A DNA stretch of 64,000 nt from Paenibacillus mesophilus. Lineage in GTDB: Bacteria; Bacillota; Bacilli; Paenibacillales; NBRC-103111. Position 1 is the first letter of the stretch; every line of letters begins with the position of its first letter. A program made the position numbers and the translations under genes. The notes beneath the pieces are model-generated. The model saw nothing but the letters and a program-made list of their open reading frames with translations, did not search any database and had not been told where the DNA came from. The stretch covers positions 372,001-436,000 of the forward strand of contig NZ_VCRA01000006.1 of NCBI RefSeq assembly GCF_005938385.1, written 5' to 3'. Positions 24,063-32,941 of this stretch are shown here, one piece after another.

Positions 24063-26318
24063 ATGACGCCTGCGCCGGACGACAACGACGCGTTCGCAAC
24101 GCTCGGGGATCGGATCGAACGGCTCCGTGTCGACGAATTCGTCGGCCGCGCCTTCGAGCAGCATTTTTTCGAGGAATATTTGACCCGCCTGCCGGATAGG
24201 ACCGAGCGGATCTTGAACGTGCACGGAACCGGGGGAATGGGCAAAACGGTTCTGCTCGGACGGTTTCGCGCCATCGCGGAGGAATGGGGGGCGTCATTCG
24301 TCTATGTCGATCTTCGCCAAGTGGCGGGGCGTACCGAGCATATCGCCGCTTTCGTGCGGGATCAGACCGGACGTGCTTATCCGCAAAGTATGGCGGATGC
24401 GGAGTCCGGCCGTTCCGCACACGGCATCGAGACGTCCGCAGCCGCGTTCGGCTCACCGGATTCATGCGCCGAGCCGCTCAACCGGATCGCCGTCTCCAGG
24501 CGCATCGTGCTTGCGTTCGACCATTACGAGGAAATCGGCAGCCTGGACGCCTGGCTGCGCGATTCGCTGCTGCCCATGCTGCACACGAACATCCTCATCG
24601 TCATAGCCGGACGTTACCCGCTGGAAGGACCATGGCGCCTATCGCCGGCTTGGAGGAAGCTCGTCGTCGCGCTGCCGCTGTCCGAGTGGAGCTATGACGA
24701 TGCCAGAGTCTACTTGACGCGCTGCGGAATAACCGACGAGACTGCGGCCGACCGGCTGTGGATCCGGACATTCGGCCACCCGCTCTCTCTCGCGATGGCC
24801 GTCTCCGCTTCTCCCGGCACAGATCGCCGCGCTATCGCGCCGGCTTCGCCGACTAGGCCGGAACGGCTTGACGAAAGGTTCGAGGAGCTCGTCCGCCACT
24901 GGCTGCGGGAAGCTCCGGACGACGAGCTGCGCGAGCTGGTCATGGCCGCGTCCGTCACGCGTTCGTTTCAGCAGGAGAGCTTGTCCGCCATGACCGGGAG
25001 GGATATCTCCCCTTCTCTGTTCGACCGTCTCGTCAAGCTCTCCTTCGTCGAACGAAGCCTAGGCGGCGGCTGGCGCATGCACGAATTGGCCCGCGAGACG
25101 GTGCTCCTGTCATTCCGCGAACGGTTTCCCGACCGGTTCGCGCAGTACCGGAGCATGACGGTCCGCTCTTTGCGCGAACGGATCGCCGCGGCGCTGCGGG
25201 AAGGACAGGACATCACCCGCGAAGCGGCCGAGCTGCTCGGCCAGATCGGCAACCCGATTTTGCGGGCGCATTTCCGCCATTCCCGCGCCTCCCGCAATTA
25301 CTGGGAAACCGTCAGCCCGCATAACGCCGAAGAGGCCGAGACTTATGTACGAAGCCGGGCAAGCCTTGCCCGGGACAGCGTCATCCGCTGCTCGGACCCC
25401 GAGACGGGGCAGCTGTTCCGCTTCTCTCTGACCGCCGCCCAAAGCTTGCAGCAGCTGTCGCCGGCATCCGTGAGCGAGCTTGTCCGGCATGGCGGCGAGC
25501 ATGCCCTTCGTCTGCTCCGCAGCCCTGCCGGAGAGGCGGTCGGACTCGTCGCCATGCTGCCGATCCACGCGGGGACGCTGCCTTTTCTCATGAACGCCCC
25601 GGCTTCCCGGGCTTATTTCCACTCACTGCCGGCGGAGCGGCTGGCCCCGTTTCAGGTGCCTCCCCGGGCCAGCGTCGGCAAGTTTCTGTACTATGCAGAC
25701 GTCGCCGACCCGGAGAAAGAGGAGCTGCGTTCCGACGTCGTGCGGCTTAAGCTGGAGCATATGCTGGCCGGCGCCCTGCTGGTCGCTTCTCCGCCGAATG
25801 TGCCGTACTATGCGGAAGCGTACCGCAGTCTCGGCTTTATGACCGTACCCGGCGCGGAACACGCCGATTACGACGGCAGGACGCTTACCCCCGCCTACGT
25901 GCTGGACACTCGTGGCAGCGGCGGGATGATCTCCTTTCTGAACCGGGTGACGGAGTCGTCCGAACCGTTCCCGTCCCTGTTCGCGACGGAGCAGTCCGCC
26001 GCCGCATCCTTGCCCGACAGCGGCGACCGTACGCCTTCGCTGCTTGGCGGAGTTCCCGCCTCGACCGCGACCCTCCACCCGCTTACTCCCCGCGAACGGG
26101 AGGTCGCCGGACTGCTCGCGCTAGGGCACACGAACGGCGAGATCGCTTCGGCGCTCTATATGAGCGTGGCCGCCGTCAAGAAGCACGTCAATGCGATGCT
26201 GCACAAGTACGGCGTGAGAAACCGCACCCAGCTGGCCCAAGCGCTGTCCGGCATCCGACCCGGCTCCGTCTTTGACGCGTTGCGGGAGCCGACAACCCCC
26301 TTTTCATCGGACGTCTGA
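24063..26318 (+). CDS. STAND-type NTPase regulator with GNAT-like middle and LuxR DNA-binding domain
   Basis: 751 residues. The N-terminal NTPase has Walker A GTGGMGKT (55-62), and a hydrophobic Asp segment RIVLAFDHYEEIG fits Walker B. A region around residues 470-620, ending PPNVPYYAEAYRSLGFMTVP, resembles the C-terminal part of GNAT acetyltransferases. Residues about 670-725 are a LuxR helix-turn-helix (LTPREREVAGLLALGHTNGE). GGAGG lies 9 nt before the ATG. It is divergent from ilvBN. The target is unknown; a signal-dependent activator is likely from the architecture. Confidence 0.82.
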   Translation: MTPAPDDNDAFATLGDRIERLRVDEFVGRAFEQHFFEEYLTRLPDRTERILNVHGTGGMGKTVLLGRFRAIAEEWGASFVYVDLRQVAGRTEHIAAFVRDQTGRAYPQSMADAESGRSAHGIETSAAAFGSPDSCAEPLNRIAVSRRIVLAFDHYEEIGSLDAWLRDSLLPMLHTNILIVIAGRYPLEGPWRLSPAWRKLVVALPLSEWSYDDARVYLTRCGITDETAADRLWIRTFGHPLSLAMAVSASPGTDRRAIAPASPTRPERLDERFEELVRHWLREAPDDELRELVMAASVTRSFQQESLSAMTGRDISPSLFDRLVKLSFVERSLGGGWRMHELARETVLLSFRERFPDRFAQYRSMTVRSLRERIAAALREGQDITREAAELLGQIGNPILRAHFRHSRASRNYWETVSPHNAEEAETYVRSRASLARDSVIRCSDPETGQLFRFSLTAAQSLQQLSPASVSELVRHGGEHALRLLRSPAGEAVGLVAMLPIHAGTLPFLMNAPASRAYFHSLPAERLAPFQVPPRASVGKFLYYADVADPEKEELRSDVVRLKLEHMLAGALLVASPPNVPYYAEAYRSLGFMTVPGAEHADYDGRTLTPAYVLDTRGSGGMISFLNRVTESSEPFPSLFATEQSAAASLPDSGDRTPSLLGGVPASTATLHPLTPREREVAGLLALGHTNGEIASALYMSVAAVKKHVNAMLHKYGVRNRTQLAQALSGIRPGSVFDALREPTTPFSSDV

Positions 26319-26392
26319 AAAGGTACAATGCAAGAGGAAACAACGCCGGGTCGTCCAGCGACCCGCTTATTCGAAAGGAGTCCAAAACCGCT

Positions 26393-26662
26393 ATGCTGTA
26401 TGCCGCATTGCTTACGATTATCGATGCCGACCTGAACGCCAAATTCCGCCCCGCCCATCTCGACTACCTCGACAAGCTTTATAAGGAAAACAAAGTCGTC
26501 ATGGCTGGACCGTTCGCGGACAAAAAAGGCGGCATGGTCATTTACCGCGCCGATTCCCCGGAAGAAGCGAAAGCGCTCGCCGAGGCGGACCCGGTCGTGC
26601 TCGAAGGCGCGCGGACGCTCGAGCTGCGCGAATGGAACGCGCTTCAGTTCCCGCTTTCCTAA
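26393..26662 (+). CDS. YciI family protein
   Basis: 89-residue dimeric alpha-beta barrel protein: AHLDYLDKLYKENKVVMAGP, SPEEAKALAEADP and LELREWNAL are typical. The His in the first motif is the family's conserved active-site candidate. The reaction is unknown. It follows the LuxR gene by 75 nt and ends at a clear terminator. Confidence 0.85.
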   Translation: MLYAALLTIIDADLNAKFRPAHLDYLDKLYKENKVVMAGPFADKKGGMVIYRADSPEEAKALAEADPVVLEGARTLELREWNALQFPLS

Positions 26663-26681
26663 TAAGTTCGCTTAAACCGAC

Positions 26682-26718
26682 AAAACCGCCTGGAGAGCAT
26701 CTCCAAGGCGGTTTTGCT
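26682..26718 (+). terminator. Terminator after yciI-like gene
   Basis: AAAACCGCCT...AAGGCGGTTTTGC with an inner GAG/CTC pair; the T-run gives plus polarity and the A-run also supports minus-strand use. Confidence 0.85.
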
Positions 26719-26744
26719 TGCATCCGACGACCGTCGCCCTGTCG

Positions 26745-27347
26745 TCAAGACAGCGTCTCCCATTTGGCCCACAATTCCTTCGGATTTAGCTCATAAATCT
26801 GATTGTCGCGATACATATAGTGATGCATGATGAATTCGCGGCGGATCGTGGCGAAATCCTCGTGCACCCGCCCGATATATTCGTTGATTTCCTTCTCCGT
26901 GTAGCTTCGGCCCGGTTCGAGCTTGGACACGAGATGCTCCAGCACGATCAGCTTCTTCTTCAGCTGCGCCGGAATATGCTTCAGCTTGCCGTCCGCCGTG
27001 AAGAAATTTTTCAGCACGGATTGCCGCAGACGGGTGTGTGCGTCTTCCATCTTCCCTTCCTCCTCCCCTTTGTTCCCCTTCTCGATCAGGTCGACGATAA
27101 CGGTGCTGTATGCCCGGATAAAGTACCGGTTGAGCGAAAAGTAGATCGTGTTCTTGTCGCGCCGCTCGTTGATCAGGCTAACCTCGCGCAGCTTGGCGGC
27201 ATGGTGCGTCACCGTAGCCGGCGAAATGCACAGCTTCTCCGCCAGCTCCAGCCCGTTCAGCTCTCCGTCGGCCAGCAGGCCGATCATCCGGACGCGTGTA
27301 GGGTCGGCCAGCGCTTTATGGTAGTTGACGATTTTGTCCAACTGCAT
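26745..27347 (-). CDS. ArsR-type regulator fused to DUF2087
   Basis: 200 residues. The N-terminal winged helix (KALADPTRVRMIGLLADGEL, SPATVTHHAAKLREVSLI) is followed from about residue 105 by a DUF2087 domain (LKNFFTADGKLKHIPAQLKK, then YTEKEINEYI and RREFIMHHYMYRDNQIYELN). GGAGG lies 8 nt before the ATG. The promoter holds a dyad TTAGAT-N4-ATCTAA. The same 17-nt motif, with one mismatch, stands before the TraB/TIKI-like gene at 46741, a probable second target. Confidence 0.88.
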   Translation of the reverse strand: MQLDKIVNYHKALADPTRVRMIGLLADGELNGLELAEKLCISPATVTHHAAKLREVSLINERRDKNTIYFSLNRYFIRAYSTVIVDLIEKGNKGEEEGKMEDAHTRLRQSVLKNFFTADGKLKHIPAQLKKKLIVLEHLVSKLEPGRSYTEKEINEYIGRVHEDFATIRREFIMHHYMYRDNQIYELNPKELWAKWETLS

Positions 27348-27384
27348 GCGGGTATCCTCCGACTCGATATATTTTCGATGAATG

Positions 27385-27405
27385 TCTAATTAGATAATAA
27401 TCTAA
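27385..27405. promoter_or_regulatory. Candidate operator of the ArsR-DUF2087 protein
   Basis: TCTAATTAGA (10-bp palindrome, 27385-27394) overlaps TTAGAT-AATA-ATCTAA (27390-27405), 38 nt before the gene start. The 17-nt core matches 46785-46801 with one mismatch. Confidence 0.55.
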
Positions 27406-27500
27406 TATAATGGTCCGAGTCAATTTGAATCTGTAAAAATCGGCATACGCCCAAACGCGCGACAAGTAGACCAATCACGACGAAATTAGACTCACGGAGT

Positions 27501-27699
27501 AATAGCGGAAAAAAACGCACCTATTCCTCAACTTTGACCGACTCCCCGGCAGTTAGCGGAAATTATTGCATCTATTTCGGCGAAAAACACCTGAACATGC
27601 CCTCCAATCGATGATTTCCCTCGAAATAAGCTCAATTTTTTCCGCTATGTTACCCGGATCCCCTTTCTCCGAGGAAATAAGTGCATTTTTTTCGCTATT
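27501..27699. repeat. Four copies of a 26-nt intergenic repeat
   Basis: Copies at 27501-27526 and 27553-27579 (forward) and 27622-27649 and 27671-27699 (reverse). They follow the pattern TAGCGGAAAAAA, then TTGCACTTATTTC with variations. Forward and reverse copies could pair as long hairpins. The same TAGCGGAA core is found at 15162 and at 40343-40532. Confidence 0.7.
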
Positions 27700-27721
27700 C
27701 CCACCGCCAATCCGAACAGAA

Positions 27722-28306
27722 CTACAGCCGTAGCGGCCCCTTCTCCGGATTAAGCCGGTAAGAGCGGATTCGCGCCGCTCCGGAAGCGGGCAGCAAATAC
27801 CCTGCCTGCACGAGCCGATGCAGAATCGTTCTCGCCGACCGTTCGGATATGCCGAGCTCCGTGGGCGCATGCGTATCCCCGTACCATCTGCCCAATAGCT
27901 GCTGCACCGTTTGCTGGCAGCGCCGAGGTTTGTCGGTCAGCTCGTCGTATGCAAAGCGCAGCACTTTCCATCCGTCCAGGACGAGGTGGTTTTGCCTCAG
28001 CAAGTTGTCGGCAAACTGCCAACGGCTCAAGTCGCGGCCGTGCGGACCGTACCCGTCTATTTCGATGCACACCTGATAGGGCGCACGGATGTAGGCGAAG
28101 TCCAAGTAACGGACACCGTCTTTGAAATCCATCACTTCGTATTCAGGGTGCAAATAGTCGAAATGACCGACGGCCGGCCACCAAACCTGCTGCAGAAACA
28201 GCTTCTCCGCATGGCCGAGTCCATCCTTTAACCGCCGACATCGCATTTCTCCGGCTTCTTCCATATGTCGCAGCATGAACCGCTCGTAGTAAGCTTCATA
28301 GGACAT
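27722..28306 (-). CDS. DUF559/Vsr-like endonuclease-fold protein with C-terminal winged helix
   Basis: 194 residues from ATG 28306 (AGGGAGGGAGGG upstream). The middle segment YLDFAYIRAPYQVCIEIDGY then a downstream LDGWKVLRFAYDEL has the Asp ... Glu-x-Asp and final strand pattern of DUF559 proteins, related to very-short-patch endonucleases. The last 60 residues (ELGISERSARTILHRLVQAG) look like a winged helix. The function is unknown; DNA binding or cleavage is inferred. Confidence 0.75.
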   Translation of the reverse strand: MSYEAYYERFMLRHMEEAGEMRCRRLKDGLGHAEKLFLQQVWWPAVGHFDYLHPEYEVMDFKDGVRYLDFAYIRAPYQVCIEIDGYGPHGRDLSRWQFADNLLRQNHLVLDGWKVLRFAYDELTDKPRRCQQTVQQLLGRWYGDTHAPTELGISERSARTILHRLVQAGYLLPASGAARIRSYRLNPEKGPLRL

Positions 28307-28428
28307 TAGCCCTCCCTCCCTAGACGCCGAACGCAAAAACACCGCATCGTCCGGTTCTCCGGATCGAGCGGTGTGTGCTTCACAACGTTATTTTCTTCAT
28401 CATAGTCGAGTGCCACGGAAATTACAAG

Positions 28429-29349
28429 CTACTTGCGGAGCAGCACTTTGCGGATTTCGTGGTTCGAGCCTTTTTGCAGCAGCAGCCGGGCGCGGCCTTT
28501 GGACGGCAAAATATTCTCGCGCAAATTAACGGCGTTAATTTCGTTCCATATTTGCGTCGCCGTCTGGACCGATTCCTCCTCCGTCAACGTGGCGTAACGA
28601 TGAAAGTACGACTTCGGGTCGCGAAACGCCGAATCCCGCAGCATGCGGAACCGTTCGATATACCACTGCTCAATGTCCTTCTCGTCGGCATCTAGATAGA
28701 TCGAGAAATCGAAGAAGTCGCTGACGAACACTCGTGCCTCCTTGCTCACTTGAAGCACGTTGATGCCTTCCACGATCAGAATGTCCGGATTGCGGACGAC
28801 CTGCTGCCGATCGGGAATAACGTCATATACCAAATGGGAGTATACCGGAGCCGATACTTCCGGCTTGCCCGCCTTCACTTCCGTTAGAAACTGCAGCAGC
28901 CGCTTAATATCGTAGCTCTCGGGGAAGCCTTTGCGCTTCATGAGTCCCCGCTCCTGCAAAATCCGGTTCGGATGCAAAAATCCGTCGGTCGTCACCAGGT
29001 CGACGTTGCGGTGGTTCGTCCACCGCGAGAGCAGCAGCTGCAGCAGCCGGGCCGCCGTGCTTTTGCCGACCGCCACGCTTCCCGCTATGCCGATGATGAA
29101 CGGCGTCTTCGCCTCGCGGCTGCCGGTAAAGGAAACAGCCGATCGGTACAACTGCTGGGAAGCGGCTACATACAAGTTAATAAGCCGGGTAATCGGATGA
29201 TAAATGCGCTCCGCCTCTTCGAACGGAATTTGATCGTTTAACCCCTTTAATCGTTCGAATTCTTCCTTCGTCAGCGGGAGGGGCGTATGATCTCTAAGCG
29301 CCGCCCACTCCTCGCGGCCGAACTCCATATATAAGGTATGCCGATTCAT
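28429..29349 (-). CDS. coaA: Type I pantothenate kinase
   Basis: 306 residues from ATG 29349 (GGAG 7 nt upstream). It phosphorylates pantothenate in the first step of coenzyme A synthesis. Motifs: P-loop [37 protein letters not shown] and VPDILIVEG-type strand ([14 protein letters not shown]). Having the prokaryotic type I enzyme is usual for Bacillus relatives. The 5' leader contains a long nested stem-loop (29375-29475). Confidence 0.93.
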   Translation of the reverse strand: MNRHTLYMEFGREEWAALRDHTPLPLTKEEFERLKGLNDQIPFEEAERIYHPITRLINLYVAASQQLYRSAVSFTGSREAKTPFIIGIAGSVAVGKSTAARLLQLLLSRWTNHRNVDLVTTDGFLHPNRILQERGLMKRKGFPESYDIKRLLQFLTEVKAGKPEVSAPVYSHLVYDVIPDRQQVVRNPDILIVEGINVLQVSKEARVFVSDFFDFSIYLDADEKDIEQWYIERFRMLRDSAFRDPKSYFHRYATLTEEESVQTATQIWNEINAVNLRENILPSKGRARLLLQKGSNHEIRKVLLRK

Positions 29350-29374
29350 GTCAGTCTCCACCGTTCTTGTTGTA

Positions 29375-29475
29375 AGGAACTTAACGGAATTGCCGCCCTG
29401 GCTGACGACAGAGGCTTTGTGGACCGGCAAGTCCCGGTCGTCAGAGTACAGGTATGTTATTCCGTTAAAGTTCCT
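29375..29475 (-). promoter_or_regulatory. Long nested stem-loop in the coaA leader
   Basis: The outer arms AGGAACTTAACGGAAT (29375-29390) and ATTCCGTTAAAGTTCCT (29459-29475) pair with one bulged base. Inside, CTGACGAC (29402-29409) pairs with GTCGTCAG (29437-29444), or GACCGG (29422-29427) with CCGGTC (29434-29439); the last two overlap slightly. It lies between the nitroreductase stop and coaA, both on the minus strand. It may be a leader structure, a processed RNA or a small non-autonomous repeat. Confidence 0.5.
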
Positions 29476-29549
29476 AGCTGAAAGACAGTATGAACGAGGG
29501 CGGCCTGTACGTCAAGCAAAACATTGCGGATGCGCAGACGGAAGCTGCG

Positions 29550-30173
29550 CTAGAAGGAGTTCCATACCGTAACGGCATCGGTCGGGAAGCGGGAGCTCGG
29601 ATAAGCGGGCTTGGCCGCCCGTCCGACGGCAATGAGCATAACCGGGATGTACCGGTCCGGAACCCGGAAAACATCCGCCAGCTTCTCCGCGTCGAAGCCC
29701 CCCATCGGGCACGTATCATAGCCCATCTCCTTAGCGACCAGCATAAGCTGCATGGCGGCAAGCGAAGCGTTCAAGAACGCCTGATCGCGGGCGGTTTGCC
29801 GGTTGGCGTAAGCCGCTTCGATTTGCCCGACGAGACGCGATTTGATTTCCGCGTTCATGAAGCCTTTATCCACCGCCTCCTGGTAAATCAGCTCCGCATT
29901 CTTATCCGCTTCCAAATCGCCGAGCATCGCTACCGTAAAGGCGGCATCCACGACCTGCTGCTGTCCGTACGCGATCGGCAGCAGCTTTTCTTTGGCCCCC
30001 CGCTCGTCGAACACGAGAAACTTCCACGGCTGCAGATTCCAAGCCGATGGAGCCTTCTGGGCCATTTCCAGCAGCTCCGTAATTTGCTGTCTGGTCAATG
30101 TCGCCTGCGGGTCGTACGATTTGACCGCATGCCGTTCGACAAACGGAGATTTCACTAGCTGTTCCACAACCAT
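29550..30173 (-). CDS. Nitroreductase family protein
   Basis: 207-residue FMN-dependent oxidoreductase. RHAVKSYDPQATLTRQQITE, APSAWNLQPWKFLVF and the C-terminal MGYDTCPMGGFDAEKLADVF are typical of the NfsB/YodC-type fold. It starts at ATG 30173 with GGAGG 9 nt upstream; the GTG at 30182 would leave no spacing. The physiological substrate is unknown. Confidence 0.9.
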   Translation of the reverse strand: MVVEQLVKSPFVERHAVKSYDPQATLTRQQITELLEMAQKAPSAWNLQPWKFLVFDERGAKEKLLPIAYGQQQVVDAAFTVAMLGDLEADKNAELIYQEAVDKGFMNAEIKSRLVGQIEAAYANRQTARDQAFLNASLAAMQLMLVAKEMGYDTCPMGGFDAEKLADVFRVPDRYIPVMLIAVGRAAKPAYPSSRFPTDAVTVWNSF

Positions 30174-30290
30174 GATGTTCACCCTCCGGGTTCAGTTTGG
30201 ATTTTTGCTTATGCGCACCTACTTCAAGCTTTCGCAGTTATATGCCCGTCTATGCGCTTTACCGGAATCGCCGCCACGCCCGCTGATGAC

Positions 30291-30320
30291 AAAACCCCCG
30301 GAACATTCCGAACCGGGGGA
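30291..30320 (-). terminator. Terminator of the P450 gene
   Basis: CCCCCGG/CCGGGGG stem with TTTTG following on the minus strand, directly after the P450 stop at 30328. Confidence 0.85.
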
Positions 30321-30327
30321 TGTATCT

Positions 30328-31683
30328 TTAAGCTCGAGCTTCCACAATCATTCTCAACCCATTCTTCGGCCGAAGCGTAACAAGCGGCTCCAGCTCGACC
30401 GGTGGATGATCGTCCGCTAGCCGAAGCTTGAATCGCTGACCTACCGCCGCTATGATGAGCGCCGCCTCCATCAAGGCGAAATTGTTGCCGATGCAAACGC
30501 GCGGCCCGCCGCCGAACGGAAAGTAAGCGAACTGCGGGATCGTCTTCAGAAAATCCCCTTCGAATCGTTCCGGCCGGAACTGCTCGGGATTGTCGTAGTA
30601 GTTCGGATTGCGGTGCATGACGTATTGGCTCATCATAATCGTATCTCCGGGCCGGAACGTATGTCCGCCGATCTCGACCTCTTCGACGACTTCCCGGTTG
30701 ATGGCCCACACCGCGGGGTAAAGGCGCATCGACTCCCACAGAAGCAGCTGCAAGTACTCCAGCTTGTCCAGGTCTTCCGGAGCCGGTCTGCGTCCTTGGA
30801 GCACCGAATCCAGCTCGGCGTGAAGCTTCCGCTCCGCGTCCGGATTCAAGGAGAGCAAATACCATGTCCACGACAGCGTATTGGCCGTCGTCTCGTGACC
30901 GGCGAGGAAAATCGTCATCACCTCGTCGCGCACCTGCTCGTCGGTCATGCTGCTCCCGTCTTCGTCTCTCGCGGCAAGCAGCATGGACAGCAAATCTTTC
31001 CGCCCCGTTGCCGCCTCCTCCGTCTGTTTGCGGCGCTTCTCGATAATGCCGTAGATGACTCCGTCCAGCAGCTTCGACGCCTCTTGAAATTCCCGGTTGC
31101 TCTTCGTCGGAATACTCGCGGGCAAATCGATGAACGAGGACGCTCGCGCGCTCACGTACTTCATGCCTACGTCGATCGCCCGGCTGATCTCCCCTACGAC
31201 GTCAGGCTCCAGCTGCGAGCCGAACATCGTCTCCATAATAATGTCCAGCGTCAGCTGCATCATGTCGTCGGTAATGACGCGCGTCCGCCCTCCGCTCCAG
31301 TTCGCCATCATCCGTTCGGCATGGCGAACCATCGCTTCTCCGTAGGCCGATATCCGGTCTTTCCGGAACGACGGCTGCATCAGCCTGCGCTGGCGGAGAT
31401 GCTTCTCCTTCTCGCTCGTCAGAATGCCTTCGCCTACGACCGCTTTGGCCGTCTGCAGCCCTTTCGCTTTGCGAAAATGCTGCTGCTTCGTAAGCAGCAC
31501 CTCCTTGATCAGCTCAGGTTCGGTAAGCAAATACAAATGGCGGCTCGGCCCGAAGCGCAGATGGACGAGCTGTCCGTATTCGCGAAACGACTGTTCCAAA
31601 TAATGAAGAGGATCTTTGCGGAACGCCAGCAAATGGCCTGTAATCGGCAGCCCTCTCGGGCCTGGTATGGTTTTGGTGCTCAT
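30328..31683 (-). CDS. Cytochrome P450
   Basis: 451 residues from ATG 31683 (AGGAGG 7 nt upstream; the longer open frame is not used). The N-terminus KTIPGPRGLPITGHLL has the proline-rich hinge with no membrane anchor, so the protein is soluble. I-helix AGHETTANT, K-helix ESMRLYP and the heme-ligand loop FPFGGGPRVCIGNNFA are present. It resembles the CYP4-like fatty-acid or sterol hydroxylase group. There is no ferredoxin or reductase gene next to it, so its redox partner lies elsewhere. Confidence 0.93.
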   Translation of the reverse strand: MSTKTIPGPRGLPITGHLLAFRKDPLHYLEQSFREYGQLVHLRFGPSRHLYLLTEPELIKEVLLTKQQHFRKAKGLQTAKAVVGEGILTSEKEKHLRQRRLMQPSFRKDRISAYGEAMVRHAERMMANWSGGRTRVITDDMMQLTLDIIMETMFGSQLEPDVVGEISRAIDVGMKYVSARASSFIDLPASIPTKSNREFQEASKLLDGVIYGIIEKRRKQTEEAATGRKDLLSMLLAARDEDGSSMTDEQVRDEVMTIFLAGHETTANTLSWTWYLLSLNPDAERKLHAELDSVLQGRRPAPEDLDKLEYLQLLLWESMRLYPAVWAINREVVEEVEIGGHTFRPGDTIMMSQYVMHRNPNYYDNPEQFRPERFEGDFLKTIPQFAYFPFGGGPRVCIGNNFALMEAALIIAAVGQRFKLRLADDHPPVELEPLVTLRPKNGLRMIVEARA

Positions 31684-31884
31684 CGGGTACCTCCTATGTA
31701 CGATAGCATAGTGGAAACATTGGACGAAAAACGCTTGGCAAAGGCTTCGAGTCCCCGTCCCAATTTTCAGGGGGTGCCGCGTGACCTGCAGAGACGCGGA
31801 TCTGCTTCTATCCAAGTTGATAGTATCCGGCGGCGCCCTCCTTTTTATGCCATTGGCAAGCCGATAAAAATATCGCAAAAAGAA

Positions 31885-31921
31885 AACCGCGCTTACCCGG
31901 ATATTCCCGGTAAACGCGGTT
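31885..31921 (-). terminator. Terminator of the Gfo/Idh/MocA gene
   Basis: AACCGCG...CGCGGTT with inner TTACC/GGTAA pairing; on the minus strand it is followed by TTTTCTTTTT. It lies between the oxidoreductase stop and the P450 promoter region. Confidence 0.85.
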
Positions 31922-31936
31922 CTTTGTAAACGCGGT

Positions 31937-32941
31937 TCAAACGCCGGCCGCCTTCTCCCGTGCATCCGCCGGATACACAAGCCCCATCTGCCGCCTCGCT
32001 TCGTCCATAATCTCCATCGTCCATAGCGAATGCTCGAGCGAATTGACGCTCGACTCCGGCTGGCCGCTCTTAATCAGGTTAATAAACTCCTTAATCTCGT
32101 AAACCATCGTGTTGTCAGCCTGATCCCGTGTCAAATTCTCCACCGTACCGTCCCTGTACCGGATTTCCACCTTCTCCGGCTGGCTGATCTTCTCGATCAC
32201 CAAGTTTCCGTTCTCCCCTTGGATTTCGGAAGGCAAGGAGGAATGCGTAATTTTGGAGTACATAATAACCGCATCCATCTCCGGATAACGGAGCAGCAGG
32301 CTCCCTTCACCGTCAATCCCGGACTCGAGCAGCACCCCGTTCGCCCGAACGGCGTCCGGCTTCCCGAACAGAACGACCGCCGGATACAGGCAATAAATGC
32401 CGAGGTCCATCAGCGCCCCGTTCGAAAATACCGGATTGAACGCGTTCATCACATTCCCCTGCTTGTAAGCATCGTAACGGGACGAGTATTGGCAGTAGCT
32501 GGCGAAATAACGCCGCACTTTCCCGATGCCGTGCAGGTTGTCCCGAATCGCTTGGAAATTCGGCATCAGCGTCGATTTCATGGCCTCCATCAATACAACG
32601 TTATGGCTTCGGGCGGCCGCGATCATGTTCCGCAGCTCGGAGGCATTGGACGCGATAGGCTTCTCGCACAGCACATGCACGCCGCGCTTCATGCAAGCTA
32701 TCGCATGCTCGGCGTGAAACGAGTTAGGGCTGGCGATATAGACGGCGTCGATCTCGCCGCTGTCGGCCATTGCCTCCACATCGGTATAAATGTGCGCCGC
32801 ACCGTGCTTGCCGGCGTATTGCCGGGCCCGCTCCTCCGTCCGGGAATATATGGCGGTCAGCGCGAAATCGTCGCATTCGCGCGCCGCTTGCAGGAAAGCA
32901 TCCGTAATCCAGTTCGTGCCGATAATGCCGAATCGTATCAT
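31937..32941 (-). CDS. Gfo/Idh/MocA family oxidoreductase
   Basis: 334 residues. The N-terminal Rossmann segment RFGIIGTNWITDAFLQAA binds NAD(P); EKPIASNASEL is the conserved Lys-Pro motif, and the C-terminal substrate domain follows. Members oxidise or isomerise sugars and inositols; the substrate is not evident. AAGGAG lies 6 nt before the ATG. It is monocistronic with its own terminator. Confidence 0.9.
   Translation of the reverse strand: MIRFGIIGTNWITDAFLQAARECDDFALTAIYSRTEERARQYAGKHGAAHIYTDVEAMADSGEIDAVYIASPNSFHAEHAIACMKRGVHVLCEKPIASNASELRNMIAAARSHNVVLMEAMKSTLMPNFQAIRDNLHGIGKVRRYFASYCQYSSRYDAYKQGNVMNAFNPVFSNGALMDLGIYCLYPAVVLFGKPDAVRANGVLLESGIDGEGSLLLRYPEMDAVIMYSKITHSSLPSEIQGENGNLVIEKISQPEKVEIRYRDGTVENLTRDQADNTMVYEIKEFINLIKSGQPESSVNSLEHSLWTMEIMDEARRQMGLVYPADAREKAAGV

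Larger units (their letters stand above)
27348..27721. other. 374-nt gap with operator and repeat cluster
   Basis: It holds the arsR-DUF2087 promoter/operator region (27385-27405) and four copies of a 26-nt repeat (27501-27699). No gene is seen. Confidence 0.7.

Noticed and set aside
27501-27699. CRISPR array
   Set aside because: The repeats are four, in both orientations, imperfect and unevenly spaced, with no cas genes.
31740-31830. Small RNA or riboswitch upstream of the P450 gene
   Set aside because: Only a weak CTATC/GATAG repeat is present; no convincing structure or conserved motif.
30613-31929. 438-codon plus-strand open frame
   Set aside because: It lies wholly antisense to the P450 gene, has no ribosome binding site and reads as a low-similarity, Arg/His-rich shadow of GC-rich coding DNA.
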